Of a DNA stretch of 64,000 bases, positions 52,536 through 60,893 are shown piece by piece. The notes under the pieces are model-generated. The model was not told the DNA's origin. It made no database searches and worked only from the letters and a program-made list of their open reading frames with translations. Origin of the DNA: Pycnococcus provasolii (Eukaryota > Chlorophyta > Pseudoscourfieldiophyceae > Pseudoscourfieldiales > Pycnococcaceae); the NCBI GenBank assembly GCA_938743325.2, contig OW568876.1, positions 186,001 to 250,000 on the forward strand, read 5' to 3'. The translations under genes were made by a program, and so were the position numbers. Positions within the stretch are counted from its first letter, which is position 1, and each line of letters opens with the position of its first letter.

Positions 52536-53865
52536 TGCCTGCTTCGTTGACTTGACCACCTGCTTCCCCCATAACCTTATACCAACTATCGTAATACCTG
52601 TATGGTAGACTCCTCTTACTCTTAGTTTCGTGTGTCATGGCCTTTCTTTTCTTACAAGGGGGCCGTTTGTTTGTTGGTACCAAATGGCGGTCATCTCATG
52701 GGTTCCCATGTTTGTTGCCGGCATGTCATCTCTTTTTTATAAAGTCTGACGTTGGTGCTGTTGGTACAGGGTACCTACTTACCTTTCTTCTTGGTTCGTA
52801 CAGGGACCTGCAACTCTGCAAGGTGCATGAACTTATGTAACTAGACTGTGGGGCGTGCCATGAACGAAGCGACTTGCCACCGCGCGCGATCACCCGGGCG
52901 CGCTTACGCGACGCGCTCGCGACGCGCAAGAATGTGCGCTGATGTGTAGTGTATGCGCTGAATGGTCGCAGGACGACTCCCTCCCCCCGTGGGCCGGCGT
53001 CTCTGACCGTACACACCTAATGCAAGGCTAGGATGCTGGCATGCGTGCGCTGCCAATCTTGCCCGTTGCGAAGGGAGGGCGAGGGCGAGTTGTCAAGCTT
53101 CCAAATACAGTAGCCCTACCCTACACCCTAACTCAGCGGTTCGTCTCCCAAGCAGGCCGGGGAAGCAGGCCTGCTTTGCCCTATTTTGAACGAGAACGAT
53201 GGTCGGCGCTCCATGCTGTCGACATCCTGCCGGCTGGAAATTCACGACGTGCAAAGTACAAGAGAGCACAAAGCAGGCCGAGAGAGACAAAGCAGATACA
53301 AAGCAGACCGAGTGAGATACTGTCGACATCCTACCGATTCGCCACCGAACCGGCAGACGGTGTTTGAGTGGGACAACTGATGAGTGTACAAGTGCGCACC
53401 AAGCCACCAAGAGGCCACCACACCTTCTTTCTGTGATACATAATCCAGCACAATTGTAATTACATTACATAGTTCTCTACCTATACCAGCCCACGGATAT
53501 GCGTGTTGCCGTGCCATGAATGTTGCCGGAAGAATTTTATTAGAAAAATTGATATCAGTCGAGTAAGTAAACCTTACTCCATCAGTTGTCAGGTGTCCGT
53601 TGCGTGTGCCAAGAAATACTGTAGGAGTGATCGAAGAAAAGAGAGTGCACATCAATCCTCGATGGATTGATGTGCTCGTCTTAAATGGGAAAACAAGTCG
53701 GGCAAACTTCATTTTCCAGGAATGAGGAGGAGGGATGGGATAAGCGAGCGATGCATGCGCAGAGAGAGACACATGAGGCTCAAAAGTGCATACGAAAATC
53801 TAAGCATAAAGTGCATAAAGTCACTCTAAATGTGACGTTTGTGACCCCCCTCATCAACCCCATCA

Positions 53866-53894
53866 TTCTCATTCTCATTCTCATTCTCATTCTC
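53866..53894 (+). repeat. CATTCT hexamer array before RWP-RK start
   Basis: About five tandem CATTCT units end roughly 10 nt upstream of the ATG at 53904, so they lie in the 5' leader. A shorter CATTCT run occurs at about 63777-63788 upstream of the last putative gene. Confidence 0.85.
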
Positions 53895-53903
53895 CCCATC
53901 AAG

Positions 53904-55406
53904 ATGGCTCCTGAAGACTTCAAGACCTCCTCCGACGTCATGGGACCCCCAGTTGGATGCCCCATGGAGGACGTCAACGTCTTCGCGCCACTGTTCGCAC
54001 CTTGCACACCTTCCCCTCGTAAGAAGAAAAACCCTTGTGGTGGTGATGCTAGTGGTAATGATGCTAGGGTTTCCGTTTGCGGCCTGCTTTCCGGACACCT
54101 CCCGGTTGTTGGTTCGGAAAAGTTTTCTGAACGTCTCTGTTGCGAAGATGATGCACCGTTGCCAGCCGGCCGTGGTGTTCGCGTTCACGAAGCAGGCCTG
54201 GAGGGCGGCCAGGGTTTGGCCGGTTTGGTAGGGTTTGGCCAACCAGCGACCATGGTGGTGGAGCAAGACGACCACCACCAGAGTGTTGACGCAGACATGG
54301 TGGACGACGACGAGCAACTTCACGAGGGATACCTTGCGCTGGTTACCGCGGTTGACGTCGCTGAAAACCCTAGCACCAACCAAAACGAAACGCGCCACGA
54401 AGGCGGGTTCCTCGGACAAGGACTCGCCATCTGCAACGACACGCAAGACGCCATGGAGGACTTCTCGCACAACTTCCCTCACCAGACGCACCTCAGGGTC
54501 ATCTACGCGCTACGAGGAGGAGTAGCGGGCACGAACACCGACAGCCAGCAGTATGTGGAAGACGTGCTCGAGATCTTCGAAGTCGCGGGGGCGGTCTACT
54601 TCTACAAACAAAACAGCCAGCACAGCCTCTCGGAAGCCCGTCAACAGCACAAGTGCGAGCTCATGACAGACTCGAGAAAGGATTTTGTCACCGCGTTCTT
54701 GGTGTCCTTCCACGAAGTCATGGTTTCTTCTGGAAGGCGCCTGTGCGTCGTGTCCAACTTCACGGACTACTACCACTTTCCTTACTTGCCCGTCTGCCAC
54801 ACGACCAGCCCCATGCCGCAAGATGCGCTCTTCACCAACACCAACACCAACAACAGCTTTGGCGGCAACGCGAAGCGCCACGCCGACGACCGCAAGCACG
54901 ACGACGGCGGCGACGTTGACGAGGAGCAGAAACAAAGCAAGTACGGCGAGACGAAGGAAGAGGGGGAGAAGACCAAGCAGGCGAAGCGGCGCAAGCTCAT
55001 CGACTCTGATGGCAAGGTGAACTGGCAAGAGCTCGCCGCGTGCTTTGACATGCCGATGAGCAAGGCGTCAGAAAAGCTTGGGTACTGCGAGACGATCCTC
55101 AAGAGGCTGTGCCGCGTGTACGGCCTAGATCGCTGGCCGCACCGCAAAATCAAGTCGCTCGAGGCGTCCCTCGCAAAGGCTCAGAAGAAGGTTGCAGATT
55201 ACCGCAAAGGGGAAAACGTCAAGTGCTCGCCGGGCAGTGCGGCGCAGTACGTCGTCATGATCGAGGCGGAGATCGGCAAGCTGCAGCGGGAGCTCGAAGA
55301 AGTTCGCACGCCGCAAAATCCGATCTGCATGCCTGATGCATTCAAGCCGTTGGAGATCCCTTCGCAAAGGCACTCGCTGAGCGGCGAAGCGGCGCCCGCC
55401 GCCTGA
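53904..55406 (+). CDS. RWP-RK domain transcription factor
   Basis: The ATG at 53904 (MAPEDFKTSSDVMG) gives 500 residues. The N-terminal two-thirds is unlike known domains but contains an ordered region (about 195-290): LRVIYALRGGVAGTN, DVLEIFEVAGAVYFYKQNS, FVTAFLVSFHEVMVSSGRR. An acidic/basic linker follows. The RWP-RK domain spans about residues 370-420: GKVNWQELAACFDMPMSKAS, EKLGYCETILKRLCRVYGLD and the diagnostic RWPHRKIKSLE. A coiled coil follows to about 475. RWP-RK factors control nitrogen responses or gamete identity (NLP, MID and RKD types) in green plants. This short-tailed form without a PB1 domain fits the RKD/MID-like branch. Nuclear. Confidence 0.95.
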   Translation: MAPEDFKTSSDVMGPPVGCPMEDVNVFAPLFAPCTPSPRKKKNPCGGDASGNDARVSVCGLLSGHLPVVGSEKFSERLCCEDDAPLPAGRGVRVHEAGLEGGQGLAGLVGFGQPATMVVEQDDHHQSVDADMVDDDEQLHEGYLALVTAVDVAENPSTNQNETRHEGGFLGQGLAICNDTQDAMEDFSHNFPHQTHLRVIYALRGGVAGTNTDSQQYVEDVLEIFEVAGAVYFYKQNSQHSLSEARQQHKCELMTDSRKDFVTAFLVSFHEVMVSSGRRLCVVSNFTDYYHFPYLPVCHTTSPMPQDALFTNTNTNNSFGGNAKRHADDRKHDDGGDVDEEQKQSKYGETKEEGEKTKQAKRRKLIDSDGKVNWQELAACFDMPMSKASEKLGYCETILKRLCRVYGLDRWPHRKIKSLEASLAKAQKKVADYRKGENVKCSPGSAAQYVVMIEAEIGKLQRELEEVRTPQNPICMPDAFKPLEIPSQRHSLSGEAAPAA

Positions 55407-55666
55407 GCCGCCAAATATACATACTTATATTATTTTTTTGTTGACACTTTACATGCATTTTTTGTTGTAAACCGCCATTGTTTATTTTAATTAATTTATT
55501 AGGGGCCAGGGCTAGGGTCCCCGTGACCTGTCCTCGTGTGGGTGGCGCGGTCCGGGAGGGCTGGGGGGCACCGAACTAGGTGCGGGGGCCCCTCCCTTGA
55601 ACGCAGCCCTGAGTGCTAAGTTAATGTTAATGACTCAGCTGTTTTTTTTTAATGTTAATGTCTTGG

Positions 55667-55710
55667 TTAATGTTAATGTTAATGTTAATGTTAATGTTAA
55701 TGTTAATGTT
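55667..55710. repeat. (GTTAAT)n microsatellite
   Basis: About seven tandem GTTAAT/AATGTT units at 55667-55710, with scattered copies from 55619 on. It is 260 nt downstream of the RWP-RK stop codon. Confidence 0.9.
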
Positions 55711-55873
55711 TTTTGTGGGGGACCCTCGCTTCACCGCTGGTGGTTGGTGATGTCGCCGAGCGGCGCAGCAGTCCGAGCGCCGCTTGTTCCGGCGGCGTCG
55801 TACGGGCAATAGCGCGCAGTTTGCCGAGTTTGCCGAGTCGCGTTTGCCCGCCGAGTTTGCCCGCACCCGCTCT

Positions 55874-56236
55874 TCAAGCTGCCCTGCGCTGCGAGGATCG
55901 CCGGTGCGTGGATGCGCAGGGAACAAAGGCGGCGGAGACGGTCGTCTCTATGCCGGCACGCCGGGTGAAGGTTACCTCGAAGCAACCGCCGGCGCCAGGT
56001 TTCACGCCCGTCATGCTATTGTAAAGAGGCCTGTGTCCTTTGGTCCCTCGGTTATTCGTTTCATTGAAGGTCTCGGCAAGATCAACGAGCAAGGATGGCC
56101 AACAATCCATCGCCCTGGCCGTTTCGACGAGCCGATTCGAGACTTCTGACCAAGTCCGCATGTTGGCGTACACCTCGGTGCTGATGCTGCTCATCATAAA
56201 GGGCTCCTCTGGTCTCGAGCAAGACCGGGATCCCAA
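55874..56236 (-). pseudogene. Possible copia-type integrase fragment
   Basis: The minus ORF of 120 codons contains RTWSEVSNRLVETARAMDCW followed by a spaced pattern of Ala, Asn and Gly with PLYNSMTGVKPGAGGCFEV. This is like the end of a copia/Ty1 integrase core, where NRT/LVExAR, a Trp-containing helix, a NxxxxR segment and GxxP precede the RT. It lacks both flanking catalytic motifs and is followed by unrelated sequence, so it is a short dead fragment at best. Alternative: chance ORF. Confidence 0.3.
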
Positions 56237-56340
56237 AACTCTTTGTATCGACCTGTGCTTCTATGGCGGATCCCCATGCAGGGCGGGGAAAACTCAAATC
56301 TCTTCTTTCTCCCGCCCTGGTTTCACAACTGGAGTTTTCC

Positions 56341-57699
56341 ATGGCGACGCGACGCATCGCGATAATGGCAGCGGTTTCTCCTCGTTATTTCATTGCGTGT
56401 ACCGCCACCACCATGCTACTACTGCTGCTGTACACTACTACACCACTTATTGTTGTTTCCTCTGCTGCTACACAACAACATGATCAGCCGTCATCCTCGT
56501 CATCCTCCTCTCCAGACTCCCTTCTTCAGCAAGGATTAGCGGCATGGCGTTCGTTGCACTTCGTCGATGCGAGATTGGCGTTTCGACAAGTCCTCAAAGG
56601 TACTAAAAACAACGATATCAACAACAACACAACAACAACAAAGACAGTTGCACAGGTACGCCTACGCTTGATGGAGCACGTCGGGGAAAGCGTCGTGCTT
56701 CCCACACGACTCTCGCCATCATTCGTCACAGTCGGAGGAACGTACAGCAACAAGATGACCGAGTCCTCTTCCTCTTCTGTCGACGAAGTCGACATCAACA
56801 AATCGTGCCAAAAAATGCAGCGCCTGCTGCTTGCGTCGTCACAACATTATCAGTTTGTTTCTGCCGACACCAAGAACGTCATACGTGGTAACGTCACCAT
56901 GTTCGTGCGTCCACGCTCTCTCTCAGATCTTCGTGACACCGCAAACAGCGTGCGCAGAGTTATCCTACAAACGAAAAACGCCACATCGGTGGTTGCTGCA
57001 ACATTCTTCGTGACACCAGAAGATTTTATCATTGACGACGACAACGCTGCTACTACTGCTGATGATGAGTCGTCGTCGACATGCATCGACGACGCCGATG
57101 CTGATGCTATTGTGCCTACATTGATCTCACTAGCGTGTGTTAGTTCATCCGAGCTTAAAACTTTATTCCCAGCCTTGGACGCCATGATGCTGCTTAAGGA
57201 GGACGAGGATCCTCCTCCACCAGGGAAGAAGAAGAAGAATTCCGCAGCAGCCGTGTCGCTCGTCGACTCGCGTGCAATTGAGACGATGTGGCTAGGCTCT
57301 GTGTACGACGACATGACAAATGAGACGCTCGCCGCTGCGATGGCGTCGGCGGTCGAGCGTGATAGTGTGTTTTGGGAGGCGCTGCGGATTGCCGCTGAGC
57401 ATGCACATGAATTGCATGTTGGTGCCGATGCTATGGAATATCTGCGTGACCTTGGGCTTTGGAAGGATGGCAAAGACACCGACGACGACGACGACGACGA
57501 CGACGAGGATGGCGCCAATTTCCGACGCTTTCAGCGGATGCAGCAGGAGCAGGACGCGAGCATCGATGATGATGAAGAGATTGACGTCGTTAAGACTAGT
57601 ATTCGTGACAAGGAGGAGAATTTTGTATTTCCAGAACAAGGTGATCATGGTGATACGAAAGCGTGGGAATTTCTTGCGCAAAAGTGGAGTGGTGAGTAA
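56341..57699 (+). CDS. Secreted or membrane-anchored hypothetical protein
   Basis: The ATG at 56341 (MATRRIAIMAAVSPR) gives 452 residues. It has a hydrophobic signal or anchor (IACTATTMLLLLLYTTTPLIVV, about 20-41) followed by a Ser-rich linker. A short repeat-like segment (LLQQGLAAWRSLHFVDARLAFRQVL, about 62-86) resembles one TPR unit. The middle has beta-type sequence with N-glycosylation sites, and the C-terminus has an acidic run of Asp encoded by GAC repeats (about 57480-57506). It ends KAWEFLAQKWSGE. No family was recognised. Confidence 0.65.
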   Translation: MATRRIAIMAAVSPRYFIACTATTMLLLLLYTTTPLIVVSSAATQQHDQPSSSSSSSPDSLLQQGLAAWRSLHFVDARLAFRQVLKGTKNNDINNNTTTTKTVAQVRLRLMEHVGESVVLPTRLSPSFVTVGGTYSNKMTESSSSSVDEVDINKSCQKMQRLLLASSQHYQFVSADTKNVIRGNVTMFVRPRSLSDLRDTANSVRRVILQTKNATSVVAATFFVTPEDFIIDDDNAATTADDESSSTCIDDADADAIVPTLISLACVSSSELKTLFPALDAMMLLKEDEDPPPPGKKKKNSAAAVSLVDSRAIETMWLGSVYDDMTNETLAAAMASAVERDSVFWEALRIAAEHAHELHVGADAMEYLRDLGLWKDGKDTDDDDDDDDEDGANFRRFQRMQQEQDASIDDDEEIDVVKTSIRDKEENFVFPEQGDHGDTKAWEFLAQKWSGE

Positions 57700-57881
57700 G
57701 AAGTAAATCGTAAAAAGTGAAAAGTCGAGTTACTTAAAAGAAATCAAAAAATCGTGTTTGTTTTTGTTCGTTGTCATTTGTGAATATGTATGAAACGAAG
57801 AGCAACTAAAAGAATGACGACGACCAAATTCGGCGCTCGTAACTACTCACTCATATTCCCATCCCTTTTCGCATTAGTTTA

Positions 57882-59276
57882 TCACAGCAGCAAGTCAAAG
57901 TCCAGCGTACCGCCATCAGCCAAGATCAGCTTCATCTCCGCTTGTTGATCCTGTTCCTCCTTCTTCTGAACAGTCTGCTCTTGCTGCCGCTTCTCCTTTT
58001 CCTCCTCCTCCTCCCTAATCTTCTTACGCTGCTCCTCCTCCTCCTTCTCCGCAGCCTGTTGCTTTTTGTGCTCTTCCATGAGATTTTGCATCTTCACCCA
58101 GCGCTTCCACGTTCGACCCGTAAGTTCTTGGTGGTTTCCAGTCTTCAGAATCGTCTCGAAGATCACCTCACGCTTCCTCTGAAGTTCTTGCGCCATCATC
58201 GCAAGATCCGCGCCTGGCTCAGCCTCCATGGTTCGTTCAAGCACATTCGACATTTCCTCCTCCACCTCAATGACCGCAGTCACCATCATCTTCATGATCA
58301 TATCCATCAGGCCGCTTGGATGTCCTAGTCGTGGCTCCGCCTCGCCCCTAGGAGCGTGGTTTGGCAGCGACTTTGCAACGCGCTGTGGAAGTCGGACCTG
58401 GGCGGCAGATATCGCGGAGAGCGCACCGTCGACAATCATCGCCAGCTTATCGAAGCGCCCCTCTAAGGTCGGAGAAGCTGAGAGCTCGATGCGCGCAAGC
58501 AGAGCCTTCGCAACGGCCGTCGCCATCGCCATGTGACGTGCAGCATCCGCCTTGAGAGCATCCGATTCGGAGATGGCATCCATCCTCTTGTTCACAATGC
58601 AGTGACCTTCCTTATTCTTGAGGTCGTAGCGCGAAGCTTTCGTGAGAGCGCCCTGCAGACTCTCGCGCATGCCTCCATCCATGGTTGACTTTGTGCAAAG
58701 CAGAAGAAAGCACCTGCTTGACTCGGCGAAGAGGCGAAGCAGCACACACTGCGTTTTGGCGAGCACGCGCACATCAGTCACATTCAGGAGGCAAACGAGC
58801 TCTTTCAGCACAACGCGGTTCATATCCTCGGACACCTTCGTCGCTGCAACGAGCGTGCGCACGTGCTTTTCTTTGGGGATCCTTTCCTGGCGTTCGTCAC
58901 ACCACGGCGAGGTTGCCTTGTTCGCAGCCACTTCGACGTCCCATGCACCCACTGCCCAGCGACTGACTGATCCGACACCAAGGTTGGTTTCGCCGACGAG
59001 ACGCGACGTCGTCGACGGCGAAGTCGGCGTGGTGGGAGTCTTTGGCGTGACGGGAGTCTTTGGCGTGACGACGCGGGGGCTTTCGTTGGATGACCGCGCT
59101 GACTCCTGAGGCGACTCGAAAGTGCATTTGTGATGTCCGCTGAGCATGCGTTCCTCGCGGTCAAAGTCGACATAAATCTGCACGGACTCCGACCTAGGCG
59201 TGACAGCCTTTTTGAATGCTGAGATGATACGCGACGACGTGCTGCGTGCAAACGGCATGATGAAAGTGAGGCTCAC
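57882..59276 (-). CDS. Hypothetical protein with C-terminal coiled coil
   Basis: A 464-residue protein starting MSLTFIMPFARSTSSRII. Residues 15-110 have Ser/Thr/Pro repeats (TPKTPVTPKTPTTPTSP). Residues about 125-330 form an ordered helical region with LKELVCLLNVTDVRVLAKTQ and ESSRCFLLLCTKSTMDGG. The C-terminal 110 residues are charged coiled coil (KREVIFETILKTGNHQEL; EEEEQRKKIREEEEEKEKR), ending in a short acidic-hydrophobic tail (LDFDLLL). No signal peptide. The middle part may be an armadillo-like or other helical fold. Not recognised. Confidence 0.65.
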   Translation of the reverse strand: MSLTFIMPFARSTSSRIISAFKKAVTPRSESVQIYVDFDREERMLSGHHKCTFESPQESARSSNESPRVVTPKTPVTPKTPTTPTSPSTTSRLVGETNLGVGSVSRWAVGAWDVEVAANKATSPWCDERQERIPKEKHVRTLVAATKVSEDMNRVVLKELVCLLNVTDVRVLAKTQCVLLRLFAESSRCFLLLCTKSTMDGGMRESLQGALTKASRYDLKNKEGHCIVNKRMDAISESDALKADAARHMAMATAVAKALLARIELSASPTLEGRFDKLAMIVDGALSAISAAQVRLPQRVAKSLPNHAPRGEAEPRLGHPSGLMDMIMKMMVTAVIEVEEEMSNVLERTMEAEPGADLAMMAQELQRKREVIFETILKTGNHQELTGRTWKRWVKMQNLMEEHKKQQAAEKEEEEQRKKIREEEEEKEKRQQEQTVQKKEEQDQQAEMKLILADGGTLDFDLLL

Positions 59277-60083
59277 TGAAGGGTTTGCAAAGTATAGAAT
59301 GCTGATGAAGAGTCTGAGAAGAGTCTGAGGAGAGTCAGGTGTATGAAGTCAGTGAGGAGTACGTGGTGTGGTGACTAGAACAATCAGTGACCAGTGAGTG
59401 GTGAGCACACCAACGAACCAGGAGTACATCACCCAACACCAGCCAGCTGAAGGCACCTAACACCCACCCACCACCAGCCAGCCGTTACCACCCAACATCA
59501 CCAGCTGGAGCACACCAGCGATGAGGGGACCCAGCACGTGGAGGCATGATTGGCATTGGCCCTTCCGGTGAGAATGATTCTATTCCGCCATCCGACACTT
59601 ACAGGCGAACATGTATTTGCCACGTGGGAGTTTCGGACAGAAAAGAGTTGGAAAAGGGGGGGCCAAAAGATTGAAATTGATTCGTCCGAGCAACCAGAGG
59701 AGTTGGTAACCCTAAAACCTTTAACCCTAACCCTAACCCTAATCTTCAGTTCTACTTGTTTAATTGGGGTTTTTGATTGGGGGGAGTCGCTCGCGCCGCT
59801 GGTTCTGGGCGGCCGCCAGGAGGGTCACGGCCCCTCTCGAGACCCTCGGGTGGCCTCTCCCTTAGGGCTGCGCGCGCGTAACCACTCTTGCTGTTGGTTG
59901 CTTGCTTCGCAAACAACCTAACAGCCGCACTACACACGAGTAGTGGGAGGTCGAACACACGTCGGACGCGTCTTCGAGGGACGTAGTTTGTACACCGAAA
60001 CGGTCTAAGTATCTACGCTTAGATCTAGACATCAGCAATCTTCGATTGGAAGTTTACTGTTGAGATCCTTAATCGATTGATTA
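59277..60083. other. Intergenic region with ACCAGCC repeats and telomere-like array
   Basis: About 800 nt. It begins with degenerate ACCAGCC/CACCCA repeats (about 59400-59520), then unique sequence, and carries CCCTAA units at 59707-59742 on the plus strand. No gene was seen. Confidence 0.5.
59707..59742 (+). repeat. Interstitial telomere-like array
   Basis: Four to five CCCTAA units, with two slightly diverged units at the start. Sense-oriented to the ORF at 60084, about 340 nt away. Confidence 0.85.
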
Positions 60084-60787
60084 ATGGCTGACGCGCCGAA
60101 CGAACTCGAGGTTCTGGAAGCTCGTCGCGAAATATTGCAGCTGGAGATTGCGCTCGCGCAGGAGCGCCGCGCAGCTGCAGAAGCTGAGCAGAAAGGCAAG
60201 AAGGCTGCCGACGAAGGAGGCGAGCCCACGTTAGATTACGTGGTGCCTGCCATCTACCCGGACGCTCGCCACGCGGAGTCGCTACCTACGACTGGGATTC
60301 TGCGTCGTGGCAAGCCAACCCTGCTTTCCTTGCCGTCGAACCCTGTTCTTCAGCACCTAGAGGCTGAATCGGTTAAACAGGGACACGCGTCGTCCCACAA
60401 CGCGTGGATTTTCCGATCGATCGTGAGTGTCAGCGCATACCTGGAACTCGGTGTGCTGAGTCTGCAACAGGAGACCGACGACCGAGTGGAGGATTTAGCG
60501 ACTTACGTCGAAGGAGAGCTGGACGTCGAGCGCGGAGACGACGGGAAACCGTTAGATCCAGACGGAGACGCCCTGGTTCACTTCAACGAGCTGAACAAGA
60601 AGATCGCGGAGATTGACTCCGTTCTGGAGCGCACGCGCAACACGCTCACAGGCGTCCTGGAGCTCGCCGCTGAGCTTGAGGACTTCTTCGTCGCAAACAA
60701 GGGGCCGCGCACCGTCATTACGAAGGAGACGGCCGACGCCACGGTGGCACAGCTGCTGGAGGAGACGACCGCCTACCCGCCGCGCTC
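60084..60787 (+). CDS. Gag-like or retroelement ORF1-like protein, 3' end replaced
   Basis: From the ATG at 60084 about 235 residues are protein-like: a coiled-coil start (EVLEARREILQLEIALAQER), a conserved-looking middle (VVPAIYPDARHAESLPTTGI; SHNAWIFRSIVSVSAYLELG) and helical LVHFNELNKKIAEIDSVLER. After about 60787 the frame turns to Arg/Ser-rich nonsense and ends at 60891-60893. There the minus strand becomes strongly coding instead. So the gene seems truncated by a junction. The style fits a structural (gag/ORF1) protein of a retroelement of the RT type seen at 4.5-6.7 kb. This link is inferred. Confidence 0.5.
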
Positions 60788-60891
60788 GAAGCGAACCACC
60801 CGCAGGAAACCGCAAGGCCGTTCTCGTTCATCCAGTCGTACTTGGTGGACAGCTCCTTGCCGTCCCACCACTTCTGAACAGCCTCGGGCAT
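60783..60891 (-). pseudogene. Truncated 5' coding piece on the minus strand
   Basis: From the ATG at 60891, 36 codons (MPEAVQKWWDGKELSTKYDW, then MNENGLAVSCGWFASS) have strong G/C third positions and no rare codons, so they look like the start of a real gene. The piece stops at about 60783, where the plus-strand gag-like ORF begins. The palindrome GACCGGGATCCCG lies about 170 nt upstream, as it does upstream of two intact genes in this window. The protein is unrecognised. Confidence 0.4.
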
Positions 60892-60893
60892 AG

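Larger units (their letters stand above)
52222..53903. promoter_or_regulatory. Large intergenic region with several motif clusters
   Basis: About 1.7 kb with no convincing gene. It contains a GACCATG cluster (52367-52442), tandem 16-bp repeats of CCGGCCTGCTTTGACC (52503-52518 and 52520-52535), more AAAGCAGGCC copies (53150-53177, 53270-53312), one TACCAACTAT (52580-52589), a weak CCCTAA stretch (53114-53132), and a hexamer array CATTCT (53866-53894) just before the RWP-RK gene. A 176-residue minus ORF at 53242-53772 is of doubtful coding value. Confidence 0.5.
55407..56340. other. Intergenic region with hexamer array and mobile-element relic
   Basis: AT-rich 3' flank of RWP-RK, a GTTAAT array (55667-55710), GC-rich GGGGCC-type sequence near 55550-55600, and a minus-strand coding relic at 55874-56236. 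Just before the next gene lies GACCGGGATCCC (56223-56234). Confidence 0.5.

Noticed and set aside
52726-53016. 96-codon minus-strand ORF
   Set aside because: Arg/Ser-rich, no domain, lies in a motif-rich non-coding interval.
53242-53772. 176-codon minus-strand ORF upstream of the RWP-RK gene
   Set aside because: AT-richer than coding DNA here, it overlaps motif clusters, and lacks a recognisable domain. It reads better than random, so a small lineage gene is not fully excluded.
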